From contig BDTG01000007.1 of assembly GCA_002897695.1 (NCBI GenBank), positions 1 through 27,723 on the forward strand: 27,723 nucleotides of DNA. The letters run 5' to 3'. Positions within the stretch are counted from its first letter, which is position 1. Each line of letters starts with the position of its first letter. The notes beneath the pieces are model-generated. The model was not told the DNA's origin, did no database searches, and saw nothing but the letters and a program-made list of their open reading frames with translations. The translations under genes and the position numbers were made by a program. This DNA comes from a bacterium BMS3Abin14 (GTDB lineage Bacteria > BMS3Abin14). This document shows, piece by piece, positions 7,473-15,848 of the stretch.

Positions 7473-8042
7473 CTACCAATCCCCGGCCAGCAGCTGGATT
7501 CGTCCAGGGAGAGGTCTGCTTATGTCCACGTGGCCAGCCAACGTTTCCGGTTCCCGCCCCTCGATGAGGATCTGGACCTTTTTTACCTCGGGAAAGTTTT
7601 CGGTGATGGTGTTGATGATGGAATAGATGGTGAGAAGCTCCGTCCATGAACCGCCCGGATGATTACTCGACAGGGCCGAAGTGAAATCCACAAAGGCTAT
7701 CTTCTCCTTGTAGTAGATTCCGCGGATTTTCACCCCTTCGGGTATGGTCGGGGCAAGTTTCTTCTTTGAAGGTCCGGCTATCAAGGCTTCCATGGCCTGC
7801 CTGATCTTTTCCTCGATGGAACGGCCTCCGATCTCCCTGGACTCGAGGGCAAGGCGCTGCCCATCGGCATCGGTGAAGTACAGATCGATCACCTTCGCCT
7901 CCCCCTCCTGCAGCTTCCCGGGCCTTTGACCGGCCACAATCCCCGTCCTGTCGTGCTTCCAGGAACGATAGACGCCGATTCCGGCCACTCCGGCAGCGAT
8001 GAACGCCAGGAGAACTCCGAATATGACGAGACGTTTTCTCAT
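7473..8042 (-). CDS. Membrane-anchored GerMN-domain protein
   Basis: 189 aa. Residues 4-24 (RLVIFGVLLAFIAAGVAGIG) form an N-terminal membrane anchor or uncleaved signal. The C-terminal 120 residues match the GerMN domain: AMEALIAGP, then IAFVDFTSAL, GGSWTELLTIYSIINTI, FPEVKKVQILIEG and HVDISRPL. GerMN domains occur in spore-germination protein GerM and, outside spore formers, in many Gram-negatives beside N-acetylmuramoyl-L-alanine amidases. Here the ATG overlaps the amidase TGA (ATGA), so translation is coupled. The likely role is in the periplasm in cell-wall remodelling with the amidase; the biochemical function is not known. Confidence 0.88.
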   Translation of the reverse strand: MRKRLVIFGVLLAFIAAGVAGIGVYRSWKHDRTGIVAGQRPGKLQEGEAKVIDLYFTDADGQRLALESREIGGRSIEEKIRQAMEALIAGPSKKKLAPTIPEGVKIRGIYYKEKIAFVDFTSALSSNHPGGSWTELLTIYSIINTITENFPEVKKVQILIEGREPETLAGHVDISRPLPGRIQLLAGDW

Positions 8043-9280
8043 TGGCCGTCCGTCCTAACCTCACCGCGTATCAGTGCCCGATTGTAGTCGGCGATGGCGT
8101 CAAAGAGAGCCCTTGCTATTCTTGTCTGATACGTATCACGATTGAGATTGATCTCCTCCGCCGGGTTGGTGATAAAACCTATCTCCACCAGAATCGCCGG
8201 CATTCTGGCACCCACGAGTACTGCCAGGGGGGCCTGTCTGACCCCACGATTCCGGACATTCAGGGAACTGGCCATACTCTTTTGAACACGGGAGGCCACC
8301 TGTCCGCTCTCGTTAATGAATGACATCTGGGCCATATCCCACAGGATCGCCTCCAGGATGGGGCCCTCCTTCAGATTGCCGTCTATCCCGAGCGCCCTGT
8401 TCTCAACCTGGGCAAGTTGGGAGGCCTCAAGGTCGCTGGCAGAAAAACTCAGGTAATAGGTCTCGCAACCGTTTACCCTCTCACGGAAAGCGGCGTTGGC
8501 ATGAACGCTGACAAACAGGTCGGCACGGTTGTTATTGGCGATAGCGGTTCTCTCTTTCAGACCAACGAAATAGTCCGCGGACCGGGTAAGCACCACTTTT
8601 ATCCCCATGTCATCCTCAAGCATGATCTTGAGCTTTTCAACGACGGAAAGCACGAGAGCCTTTTCCTTGGTTCCGGCTTTCCCGATGGCTCCACTACTGC
8701 GCCCGCCATGCCCCGGATCAAGGACCACAACCCTCAGGCCACGAATGTTCTTCTCCGTAACGGCGGGCGGCCTGGAGTGGTCGCGCTCGATAAAAGATGC
8801 ATGCCGAGGCAGATCTTCAATCGGGATTCCGTTGAAGGATCCGGTTCCCGGAGGCCCTACGGTCATTAAATCCTCCCCCTTGAGGGAAACGGCCCGTCCG
8901 ATCACTGCAGGGAGAACTTTAGTGAGGAAATCCAGAGGCACCGACAAACTGTTCCCGACAGTGTCCAGAGGGGAGGTGAGAACCGCGAAAAGCCCCCTGG
9001 ACAGGACCAGCGGCGAATCCAACAGGAGACGGCATGACCCCCCGTCCCCCACAAGGTCCAGCCGCTCCCCGAGCAGGTCCATGCTTGTTCGCAGGGAAAA
9101 CGCCTTGACGATATCATCCAGGATCAACCTGCCGTCGGAAAGGTTCAGAACAGCGGCTGCTCCGGGGGTAGCGTCATTACCAGCGATCGTAACCGTCCCT
9201 GCGCCGGATTGGGCAGGAGGGGCGAGGAGCAGGATCGAGGAGAGAAAAAGTACCAGGCCAATGCGCGTGGTAGAGGACAT
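8039..9280 (-). CDS. N-acetylmuramoyl-L-alanine amidase (Amidase_3)
   Basis: This exported zinc enzyme cleaves the amide bond between N-acetylmuramic acid and L-alanine of peptidoglycan. 413 aa. Residues 1-26 are a signal peptide ending near PPAQSGA. Residues about 30-170 form an N-terminal domain of unclear type, perhaps AMIN or copper-amine-oxidase-like. The catalytic domain has VVVLDPGHGG (184-193; His191), Glu206 in TKEKAL, LFVSVHANA (255-263; His260) and ILVEIGFITN (363-372; Glu366), the usual ligand and catalytic set. The start overlaps the PBP1A stop (TGATG), and the end overlaps the GerMN start. Confidence 0.94.
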   Translation of the reverse strand: MSSTTRIGLVLFLSSILLLAPPAQSGAGTVTIAGNDATPGAAAVLNLSDGRLILDDIVKAFSLRTSMDLLGERLDLVGDGGSCRLLLDSPLVLSRGLFAVLTSPLDTVGNSLSVPLDFLTKVLPAVIGRAVSLKGEDLMTVGPPGTGSFNGIPIEDLPRHASFIERDHSRPPAVTEKNIRGLRVVVLDPGHGGRSSGAIGKAGTKEKALVLSVVEKLKIMLEDDMGIKVVLTRSADYFVGLKERTAIANNNRADLFVSVHANAAFRERVNGCETYYLSFSASDLEASQLAQVENRALGIDGNLKEGPILEAILWDMAQMSFINESGQVASRVQKSMASSLNVRNRGVRQAPLAVLVGARMPAILVEIGFITNPAEEINLNRDTYQTRIARALFDAIADYNRALIRGEVRTDGQ

Positions 9281-11742
9281 CAGAAATCCCGCGGCAGCAA
9301 ACCCGGAAGGTCGGAGGGAGGCATATATCCCGGGGTAAAGCTCTTGACGTTTGACCCGCCCCCCCTCCTTCTGGAAACCTTTGCATATTCCCTCGGAGCG
9401 GTTCCTATCTTGAACCCCTCATAGATGAACTTCTCCACACCGGGACCGGCCAGGAGCCCTGAGTTGGGCTCAATCTTGACCATCTCGATGCCGGGCGGAG
9501 GGGGAGGAAACGGTAGAACAGGTCGGCCTTCAAGAGCCTTTTGCATAAAGTACACCCAGATGGGGGCGGCGGCCCTGGACCCCGTCTCGTTGACACCGAG
9601 AGATGCACTCTCATCGAACCCGACCCAGACCCCTGTAACGATACGTGGTGTAAAGCCCATGTACCATGCATCTACCATGTCGTTGGTGGTCCCTGTCTTG
9701 CCTCCCGTGGGGCGTTTGACAGCCTTGGCACGCCAACCGGTGCCCGACCGGACGACCCCGCGAAGAAGATCCTGCAGAATATAGGCGGTGTCCTCAGAAA
9801 GGGAACGGACAAGTTCGGCTCCGCCCTGTTCCAGGACGTTCCCATCCCTGTCCACTACCTTCATCACAAACCACGGTGAGGCATGAAGACCCAGATTCGC
9901 AAAAACGGTGTAGGCGGAAGTCAATTCAACGGGGGTAACACCCAGGGAGCCCAGGGCAAGGGAAAGATCCTCTGGAAGGTCCTTGTCCAGTCCGAAACGC
10001 TTTGCATACTGTATCACGGCCTGGATGCCGAGTTTCTGGACCAGTTTGATTGTGACGACATTTCGGGACTTGATGAGCCCGGTACGTAAAGTTGTCGGGC
10101 CGTAGAATTTATCCTCGTAGTTGGAGGGCTTCCACTTCAGGTCTATCGACGGGTCGTTGTAAATAATGGGCGAATCTACAATAATTGAGGAGGGTGTGAA
10201 CCCGTTGTCCATAGCCGCACTATATACGATAGGCTTGAAAGCGGACCCGGGCTGACGCCGGGCCTGTGTCGCACGGTTGAACTCGCTCTTTGAAAAATCG
10301 TACCCACCGACCAGGGCCAGAATCTGACCGGTTGAGGCGTCCATGGAAACCAGAGCCCCCTCGGCAATCGGATCCTGCTCAAGTGCAAACAGGGGCATGT
10401 TTTGTGTGCTCTTTTTTCCAAGATACCGGACCTGGATAAGGGCTCCCACGCTCAGGGCCGCATCAGCCCTTTTCAGGACAGCCTGTGTGTATTCAATATG
10501 AGGATTCGGTTTTCTCGCCCACTTCATCTGTTTGAGAGGAAGGTATCCGGAAGCTCCCCCAAGATCGAGGTGGGCGCCATCTTTATCGACTCTCACAACC
10601 AGGGCCTTGGCCATGTGACCCGGCTTCCATGGAATCTCGCCAGCTGTTCCCGACGCTGCGTCACCGAGCCCGTTCTCAACACGGATCTTCTCGATTGCAT
10701 TATCGAAATCCTCGGCGGCGATAAATTCCAGCGGTCCCCTGTAGCCCTGTCGTTTGTCCAGGTTTCTCAGGCCCCTTCGAATGGCGGCCTGGGCATCAGC
10801 CTGAAGGGCACTGTCCATGGTTGTGTAGACCTTCAACCCGCCCCGGTAGAGGGCATCCTCCCCGTACTTGTCGTAGATATAGCGCCTGACCTCTTCACTG
10901 AAGTAGGCATCGGGGTCGTCCGCGACCGGACGCCTGGGGTTCAGGCCGAGGGGGGCCGCCTGGGCGTCGGACATTTCCGCGGTGGTTATATCGCCTACCT
11001 CCATCATCCTTTTAAGAACCTGGTTCCGTCTGGAGAGCGCTCTTTCGGGATTCCGGGTAGGGTCGTATGCGCTGGGCGCCTTTGGAAGACCGGCAAGAAG
11101 CGTTGCCTGGGGGAGGGTCAACTCCCAGACATGTTTTCCAAAGTAATTGAGTGCCGCCATTTCGATGCCGTAACTGCCATTCCCGAAATAGCTCTGGTTC
11201 AGATAGATTTCCAGAACCTCATCTTTAGTAAAACGCTTGCTTATTCGTCTGGCTAAAATCGCCTCTTTTATCTTTCTGGAATATTTTTTCTCGTTGGTCA
11301 GGAGGAGGGATTTGGCCACCTGCTGGGTAATGGTGCTTCCACCCTGAACCACGTGCCCCGCCCGCAGGTTTTTGATAAAGGCCCGAAAGATGCCCCCGTA
11401 GTCCAGTCCATTATGATGATAGAAATTGGCATCCTCGATGGCCAGTACTGCGTTGATGACCATTCTTGGTACCTGGTCAATGGAAATGAGTTCACGATTT
11501 TCAGTAAAAAAACGATGGGCTTCGTTACCGTCGCGATCGTACATGATTGTTGGAATCGCGGGCTTATAATCGTCGATACCCTGGAGTTTAGGCAGTTTAA
11601 GGCTGAAGTAGAAAAAAACCGCCGCGACAAACAGCACACTCGCCAGAAACATGCTCGCCACTACCGTCAGAAAAACCTTGATGCGTTTCCTTCTTCTTTG
11701 CCTGCCTGTTGGAATATTTCGGATCTTCAACTCGAATTTCAC
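9280..11742 (-). CDS. mrcA: Class A penicillin-binding protein 1A (bifunctional)
   Basis: This inner-membrane enzyme polymerises lipid II (glycosyltransferase family 51) and cross-links stem peptides (transpeptidase). From the GTG at 11742 the protein is 820 aa. A TM anchor follows the basic RQRRRKRIK. AIEDANFYHHNGLDYGG contains the catalytic Glu (about 103), and GGSTITQQVAKSLLL follows. An OB-like insert (about 380-440) precedes the transpeptidase, which has GSAFKP (Ser500), SRN (about 559) and KTGTT (about 682). Start: the frame runs on to 12006, but that extension would cross the prmA start and is not protein-like. GTG 11742 or TTG 11730 (GAGGTG nine bases upstream) is the likely start. 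It heads the operon with the amidase, GerMN and murI. Confidence 0.92.
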   Translation of the reverse strand: MKFELKIRNIPTGRQRRRKRIKVFLTVVASMFLASVLFVAAVFFYFSLKLPKLQGIDDYKPAIPTIMYDRDGNEAHRFFTENRELISIDQVPRMVINAVLAIEDANFYHHNGLDYGGIFRAFIKNLRAGHVVQGGSTITQQVAKSLLLTNEKKYSRKIKEAILARRISKRFTKDEVLEIYLNQSYFGNGSYGIEMAALNYFGKHVWELTLPQATLLAGLPKAPSAYDPTRNPERALSRRNQVLKRMMEVGDITTAEMSDAQAAPLGLNPRRPVADDPDAYFSEEVRRYIYDKYGEDALYRGGLKVYTTMDSALQADAQAAIRRGLRNLDKRQGYRGPLEFIAAEDFDNAIEKIRVENGLGDAASGTAGEIPWKPGHMAKALVVRVDKDGAHLDLGGASGYLPLKQMKWARKPNPHIEYTQAVLKRADAALSVGALIQVRYLGKKSTQNMPLFALEQDPIAEGALVSMDASTGQILALVGGYDFSKSEFNRATQARRQPGSAFKPIVYSAAMDNGFTPSSIIVDSPIIYNDPSIDLKWKPSNYEDKFYGPTTLRTGLIKSRNVVTIKLVQKLGIQAVIQYAKRFGLDKDLPEDLSLALGSLGVTPVELTSAYTVFANLGLHASPWFVMKVVDRDGNVLEQGGAELVRSLSEDTAYILQDLLRGVVRSGTGWRAKAVKRPTGGKTGTTNDMVDAWYMGFTPRIVTGVWVGFDESASLGVNETGSRAAAPIWVYFMQKALEGRPVLPFPPPPPGIEMVKIEPNSGLLAGPGVEKFIYEGFKIGTAPREYAKVSRRRGGGSNVKSFTPGYMPPSDLPGLLPRDF

Positions 11743-11782
11743 CTCATAACGGCCAGCATTTCCCCTTATATCCAAACAAGTG

Positions 11783-11811
11783 ACACTACGTTCCGTCAGG
11801 AAACTTGTCAA
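11783..11811 (-). promoter_or_regulatory. Putative promoter of the PBP1A operon
   Basis: On the minus strand a perfect TTGACA (11811-11806) is followed after 17 nt by TAGTGT (11788-11783), a weak -10. The predicted start lies about 30-40 bases before the PBP1A start candidates. It is in the divergent prmA/PBP1A spacer. Confidence 0.45.
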
Positions 11812-11872
11812 GGTCACCGACGTCGTGTGGCTGGACGTTGGACTCTGGACTATTTTCTGCATTGTGCCTGTT

Positions 11873-11899
11873 TTGACATGGACAAATCTATGATAGAAT
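11873..11899 (+). promoter_or_regulatory. Putative promoter of prmA
   Basis: TTGACA (11873-11878) is followed by TAGAAT (11894-11899) with a short 15-nt spacer; TATGAT (11889-11894) lies even closer. If used, transcription would begin almost at the prmA start codon (11906), giving little or no leader. The short spacer lowers confidence. Confidence 0.35.
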
Positions 11900-11905
11900 T
11901 TTGGG

Positions 11906-12781
11906 ATGAGCGTGAAATTCTGGAGAAAAGTCACTGTCGTGGTCCCCGTAGATACCATGGATGCTGTTTCCGATTTCATGGCCGGGTTGTCCAGACGCGG
12001 GGTCATCGTGGAGGATACAGAAAGGCGCGCCGGCGTAACAGCCTACCTGCCCGGAGACAACAGTGGGGAGGCCGTCCCCCTTCTGCGGAAATACCTTGAC
12101 GGACTGGCATCCATGGGCGCTATACCGAAGGGGGTCCCCATAGAAGTCTCCCTTGAAGCCGATGAGGACTGGATGGCTGTTTTCCGGTCCCAGCACTCAC
12201 GAGTGGTCATTTCGGATCGAATCGCCGTGAGACCAAGATGGTGCGCCCCCGAAAACGGAAAGGAGATCGTCCTGGATCCCGGGTTGGCGTTTGGCACGGG
12301 AACCCACGCGACCACCAGCATGTGCCTTACGCTCATGGATCGCCACATTGGATCGCCGCCCCCGTCAAGGCTGCTGGATGTCGGCACCGGAACCGGGATA
12401 CTGGCCATCGCCGCGGCATTTCTCGGGGTTGGTGAGATTCTTGCCGTGGACGTCGATCCCGTTTCCATCCGGGTGGCACGGGAAAACATCAAAGCCAACG
12501 GGGTAGAAAAGTCAGTCACGGTTGTTGAGGGTAGTATCGACAGGGCGGAAGGCGCCTACGACATGATCACCGCCAACCTGTACTCCTCCCTCCTGACAAG
12601 CATGGCAGACCCCCTTTCCAGGGCGTTGGCCCCGGGTGGAATGCTCATCGCAACGGGGATCATGGAAGGTGAAAAAGAGGAGGTAATGGACGCTTTTTTA
12701 ATATCCGGTCTTAACTGCGATGATATTCTTTACGAGGATGTCTGGATCGCGGCCCTGTTTACGGGTGTTTCCCGAGTTTAA
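11906..12781 (+). CDS. prmA: Ribosomal protein L11 methyltransferase
   Basis: PrmA uses SAM to methylate L11 of the large ribosomal subunit. 291 aa, the normal length. The N-terminal part (1-110) is the substrate-recognition domain, with DWMAVFRSQH matching the family's E-W-x-x-x-[WF] region. The catalytic part has VLDPGLAFGTGTHATTSMCL (122-141), the diagnostic PrmA loop, then RLLDVGTGTGILAIAAA (155-171), the SAM-binding motif I, and YDMITANLYSSL, motif IV with an N-L variant. ATG 11906 lacks a good ribosome site; GTG 11912 is an alternative. rsmE follows 9 bp later, a common pairing in many genomes. Confidence 0.95.
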   Translation: MSVKFWRKVTVVVPVDTMDAVSDFMAGLSRRGVIVEDTERRAGVTAYLPGDNSGEAVPLLRKYLDGLASMGAIPKGVPIEVSLEADEDWMAVFRSQHSRVVISDRIAVRPRWCAPENGKEIVLDPGLAFGTGTHATTSMCLTLMDRHIGSPPPSRLLDVGTGTGILAIAAAFLGVGEILAVDVDPVSIRVARENIKANGVEKSVTVVEGSIDRAEGAYDMITANLYSSLLTSMADPLSRALAPGGMLIATGIMEGEKEEVMDAFLISGLNCDDILYEDVWIAALFTGVSRV

Positions 12782-12790
12782 CGGGCTGCC

Positions 12791-13540
12791 ATGTCCTCCG
12801 GATCCTTTTTCATAGACCCAGATAACATTTCCGGAAAGACTGCCGTTATGAGTGGGGATGACCTGCGGCACGCACGCCTGGCCCTTCGCCTCGGCAAAGG
12901 TGATAATGTCCGGCTATACGATGGTCTGGGTGGTATTTACGGGGCGGTTTTCCGGTCCGTCTCCAGGACTGAGGGGATTCTGGAAATCACATCCAGAGAG
13001 ATTGAGCCACCACCGTCACTGGACCTTACCATCGCCATGGGCATCGTCAGGGGCGAACGGTTCGAATGGGCCATTGAGAAAGGAACGGAATTAGGAGCCT
13101 CTGCCTTCATCCCCCTGATCACCGAACGGGTTGAAGACAAGGCCCTTCATACCCCATGGAATCGAATGGACCGGTTAATGAGGGTTATCGCCTCGTCCTG
13201 CAAACAGTGCGAGAGGGCAAGATTTCCCCTGTTGGCGGAACCGATCCCCTTGGCGGAATTGGACCCCGAGGGGTATGATGCGGCTGTCGCCTTCTGGGAG
13301 TCGGCAGAGGCGCCCAATATTTCAGCGGCTGCGAAAGGCCGGCTTCGTCCACGATCCTGCCTGATGGTCACAGGGCCCGTGGGCGGATTCACCGACGACG
13401 AGGCACACATGATGAAGGGAAGGGGCTTCCTCCTCGCCGGAATGGGCACCCGGATTCTCAGAACAGAGACGGCTGTGACCGCCGGCGCGGCAATAATTCA
13501 ATATTTATGGGGAGACATGGGGGCGGTCAGCAGACGATGA
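12791..13540 (+). CDS. rsmE: 16S rRNA (uracil-1498-N3)-methyltransferase
   Basis: RsmE methylates U1498 of 16S rRNA in assembled 30S subunits and is a SPOUT-class (trefoil knot) enzyme. 249 aa. The N-terminal PUA-like part has DDLRHARLALRLGKGDNV (23-40). The SPOUT part has EWAIEKGTELGASAFIPL (92-109), SSCKQCERARFP (135-146, family S-x-x-Q-x-x-R), VTGPVGGF (193-200) and GTRILRTETAV (219-229), the knot that binds SAM. It starts 9 bp after prmA and is in the same transcription unit. Confidence 0.95.
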   Translation: MSSGSFFIDPDNISGKTAVMSGDDLRHARLALRLGKGDNVRLYDGLGGIYGAVFRSVSRTEGILEITSREIEPPPSLDLTIAMGIVRGERFEWAIEKGTELGASAFIPLITERVEDKALHTPWNRMDRLMRVIASSCKQCERARFPLLAEPIPLAELDPEGYDAAVAFWESAEAPNISAAAKGRLRPRSCLMVTGPVGGFTDDEAHMMKGRGFLLAGMGTRILRTETAVTAGAAIIQYLWGDMGAVSRR

Positions 13541-13588
13541 TGACGTCAAATCGTCCCGACTTGAACTGTAAAAGGAGAACCAATCATC

Positions 13589-14140
13589 ATGTCCAGAACA
13601 AACTTCTGTTCCAACTGCGGTGCCATGGATTACGGCACCCCGTATTGCCCCAAGTGCCAGGCCCCCATGAACCGGGACGAATACCGGACGTCCGATCCAG
13701 CATTACAGATTGAGTCCGTTCCCGCCCCGCCACCTGTAAGACTGGCGGGTTTTTTCAGACGCTTCTTCGCATTGCTCATCGACTACCTCATCCTCGGAAT
13801 TCTGAGCGACCTTATCAGCATATCCTACCGTACCGGCGCCGGCGGTTCTTTTCACGCCATGAAAATCAATGTGTTTTTCGGGATTTCCACACTTCTGGCC
13901 CTCATCTATTTTACGATCCTCATCGGCGAGTCAGGCCAGACCATCGGTAAGAGGCTGCTCGGGGTCAGAGTTATCCGGACCGACGGCACATCCGTATCCT
14001 TCGGAAGGGCGCTGGGGAGGGCTCTCGGCTACTACGTCTCCTCTCTTTTCTTTTCCCTGGGCTTCCTGTGGGCCGCTTTCGACCGAAGAAATCAGACCTG
14101 GCACGACAAGTTGGTGGATACATTGGTCGTTCGAACATGA
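13589..14140 (+). CDS. Zinc-ribbon RDD-family membrane protein
   Basis: 183 aa. The N-terminus has a C-x2-C...C-x2-C zinc ribbon (Cys7, Cys10, Cys20, Cys23; FCSNCG and YCPKCQ). The rest is an RDD domain: VRLAGFFRRFFALLIDYLIL (about 50-69) contains the R...D pair at the start of the first membrane segment, a second segment lies near 92-111, SGQTIGKRLLGVRVI is the conserved loop, and a third segment is near 148-166. RDD proteins are integral membrane proteins, some proposed to be transporters; substrate unknown. AAGGAG lies about 12 bases before the ATG. The end overlaps the next start (ATGA), so it is coupled to the glycosylase gene. No functional link is evident. Confidence 0.88.
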   Translation: MSRTNFCSNCGAMDYGTPYCPKCQAPMNRDEYRTSDPALQIESVPAPPPVRLAGFFRRFFALLIDYLILGILSDLISISYRTGAGGSFHAMKINVFFGISTLLALIYFTILIGESGQTIGKRLLGVRVIRTDGTSVSFGRALGRALGYYVSSLFFSLGFLWAAFDRRNQTWHDKLVDTLVVRT

Positions 14141-14838
14141 CGCAAGTTTCCACCCTGCGGGATGTCTACCAGACATTATTGGATACCTACGGGCCACGAA
14201 ACTGGTGGCCGGCGGACACCTCCTTCGAGGTCATGCTTGGGGCCATCCTCACCCAGAACACTGCCTGGTCCAACGTCGAACGGGCCATCGCCTCCCTGAA
14301 GACGGTCGTCCCTCTGGAACCGGAACAGATCCTCGGCCTGGATGAGGAGACGCTTCAGGACGCCATCAGGCCATCCGGGTATTTCCGGCAGAAAGCACGC
14401 AGGCTCCGGCTTTTATGCCTATTTATAATCGAAAAATATGACGGGGATGTCGCCGGCATGGAAGGAGAGGATACTGAGGCGCTGCGCTCAGAACTCCTCG
14501 GGCTCAACGGAATCGGGCCGGAGACGGCCGATTCCATCCTTCTTTACGCTCTCGACAGGCCTGTATTCGTTATCGACGCATATACGGTCAGGCTGCTGGA
14601 TCGGCTGGGCCTTCTGGAGGGCTCGGGTGGATACAACGAGGTTCAGGAGCTCTTCACCGAATCCATGGAGCCTGACACTAAAATGTATAATGAATACCAT
14701 GCCCTCATCGTCATGCATGGGAAGGAACGGTGCCGGAAGAAGGCGCCTCTGTGTGAGGGATGCTGTTTGAAAAAGTGTCCAAGGTCCCATGTCCAACGTC
14801 CAACGGGGAAAGGCGATGTGTCGAAGCTGGAAACGTAG
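14137..14838 (+). CDS. Endonuclease III-like HhH-GPD DNA glycosylase with Fe-S motif
   Basis: 233 aa from ATG 14137, which overlaps the RDD stop. It belongs to the endonuclease III superfamily of base-excision glycosylases. FEVMLGAILTQNTAWSNV (30-47) is the N-terminal signature, LNGIGPETADSILLYAL (123-139) is the helix-hairpin-helix, and FVIDAYTVRLL (144-154) has the catalytic Asp147. The HhH position holding the lyase Lys in endonuclease III is Glu129 here, so it is predicted to be a monofunctional glycosylase, as in MagIII/3-methyladenine-type relatives. Cysteines 199, 206, 209 and 214 form a 4Fe-4S-like C-x6-C-x2-C-x4-C, one residue shorter in the last gap than Nth. The final 15 or so residues run into a dispersed repeat. 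The longer frame from 14068 overlaps RDD and is rejected. Confidence 0.88.
   Translation: MTQVSTLRDVYQTLLDTYGPRNWWPADTSFEVMLGAILTQNTAWSNVERAIASLKTVVPLEPEQILGLDEETLQDAIRPSGYFRQKARRLRLLCLFIIEKYDGDVAGMEGEDTEALRSELLGLNGIGPETADSILLYALDRPVFVIDAYTVRLLDRLGLLEGSGGYNEVQELFTESMEPDTKMYNEYHALIVMHGKERCRKKAPLCEGCCLKKCPRSHVQRPTGKGDVSKLET
14784..14805. repeat. GTCCCATGTCCAACGTCC repeat fragment inside gene 3' end
   Basis: This string of GTCC units resembles, in inverse orientation, the sequence at 11831-11850 (shared core GTCCAACGTCC). It encodes the last residues of the glycosylase, suggesting that a repeat inserted at the 3' end of the gene and changed its tail. Confidence 0.45.
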
Positions 14839-14856
14839 ACGGAAGCGATCCCGCTT

Positions 14857-14891
14857 CCTCTCCCTTGGGGGGAGAGGATAGGGGTGAGGGG
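14857..14891. repeat. CTCTCCC...GGGGTGAG dispersed repeat (inverse copy of 6601-6643)
   Basis: CCTCTCCCTTGGGGGGAGAG can fold into a hairpin and is followed by GATAGGGGTGAGGGG. The reverse complement matches the repeat in the murI-rph spacer. It lies between the glycosylase and the ABC transporter genes and might act as a weak terminator. Confidence 0.55.
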
Positions 14892-14918
14892 AAACGTGGG
14901 CAAAAGCTTTGAAAAACT

Positions 14919-15848
14919 ATGACAACGGTTCTTAAAGCCGTAGATCTGACCAAGCGTTTCGGATCGTTCACTGCCGTGGACCGGATCTCCTTTTCCGTCG
15001 CGGCCGGGGAATGTTTCGGGTTCCTCGGCCCCAACGGCGCCGGAAAAACCACCACCATGCGGATGATCACCAACCACCTGCTCCTGACCGAAGGGTCCCT
15101 GACCGTCCTTGGCATGGAGGTGGGGGACCACGCCAGAAAGGTAAAGGGGCGCATCGGCGTGGTCCCCCAGGAGAACAACCTCGACACTGACCTAACGGTG
15201 ATGGAAAACCTCCAGATATACTCCCGCTACCACAGTATCCCCGCAAAAGTTGCACAAAAACGGGCAATAGAGATGCTGGAGCTTTTCCAGCTGGAGGAGC
15301 ACGCCCGAAGCCCAATCATGCAGCTTTCCGGCGGGATGCAGCGGCGGCTTCTCATCGCCAGGGGGCTTATCAATAATCCCGAACTGCTGATCCTCGACGA
15401 ACCGACGACGGGGCTCGATCCTCAGGCCCGGCACATGATCTGGCAAAAGCTGCGCGCTCTTCAGGGCCAGGGGGTGACCCTTATCCTGACAACCCATTAC
15501 ATGGAGGAAGCAGAGCGTCTGTGCTCCCGGCTGGTAATCATCGATCACGGGAAGATACATGTCGAAGGATCGCCAAAGGAACTCATCGAGAAACACGCCG
15601 GCAGGGAAGTCCTCGAAGTGCGGCTTCTGGACGGAGAAGACAGGGACGGGTGTCTCGGGTCCATCGGTGGGAGGCGCCTTGCCGGGGTCGATGTGGAGTG
15701 CTCCGCCGACACGCTTTATCTCTACACGTCCGACGCGGCCGCTCTCATTGGACGGTTGACCTTCGGACCGGAGAGAACCATTCTTCATCGCCGCGCATCT
15801 CTGGAGGACGTATTCCTCCGCATAACCGGAAGGGAACTCAGGGAATGA
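14919..15848 (+). CDS. ABC-2 type exporter, ATP-binding subunit (NodI-like)
   Basis: 309-aa cytoplasmic ATPase that powers the adjacent membrane subunit. Walker A GPNGAGKTTT (37-46), Q-loop PQENN (83-87), signature LSGGM (136-140), Walker B LLILDEP (156-162), D-loop GLDPQA and switch His193 in TTHYMEEAE are all present. The C-terminal 90 residues resemble the extension of DrrA/NodI-type ATPases, ending ASLEDVFLRITGRELRE. No strong ribosome site precedes ATG 14919. The stop overlaps the permease ATG (ATGA). The substrate cannot be assigned: NodI-type ATPases act with NodJ on lipo-oligosaccharides in rhizobia, but many relatives have other substrates. Confidence 0.93.
   Translation: MTTVLKAVDLTKRFGSFTAVDRISFSVAAGECFGFLGPNGAGKTTTMRMITNHLLLTEGSLTVLGMEVGDHARKVKGRIGVVPQENNLDTDLTVMENLQIYSRYHSIPAKVAQKRAIEMLELFQLEEHARSPIMQLSGGMQRRLLIARGLINNPELLILDEPTTGLDPQARHMIWQKLRALQGQGVTLILTTHYMEEAERLCSRLVIIDHGKIHVEGSPKELIEKHAGREVLEVRLLDGEDRDGCLGSIGGRRLAGVDVECSADTLYLYTSDAAALIGRLTFGPERTILHRRASLEDVFLRITGRELRE

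Noticed and set aside
8607-9338. 243-codon plus-strand open frame opposite the amidase gene
   Set aside because: Ser/Arg/Pro-rich antisense translation of a clear Amidase_3 gene; high-GC third positions create such open frames.
10402-11256. 284-codon plus-strand open frame inside the PBP1A gene
   Set aside because: It is the antisense shadow of a well-supported PBP1A coding region, with no ribosome site and no recognisable motif.
11743-12006. 88-residue N-terminal extension of PBP1A
   Set aside because: It would overlap the divergent prmA start and both promoters, is Thr/Ser-rich without a family match, and places the membrane anchor too far from the start.
14068-14136. 23-residue upstream extension of the glycosylase
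   Set aside because: Lies inside the RDD gene; ATG 14137 gives the usual ATGA coupling and the family N-terminus.
15521-15844. 108-residue N-terminal extension of the ABC permease
   Set aside because: It lies within the ATPase gene in another frame and is Arg-rich; the ATGA junction at 15845 is the natural start.
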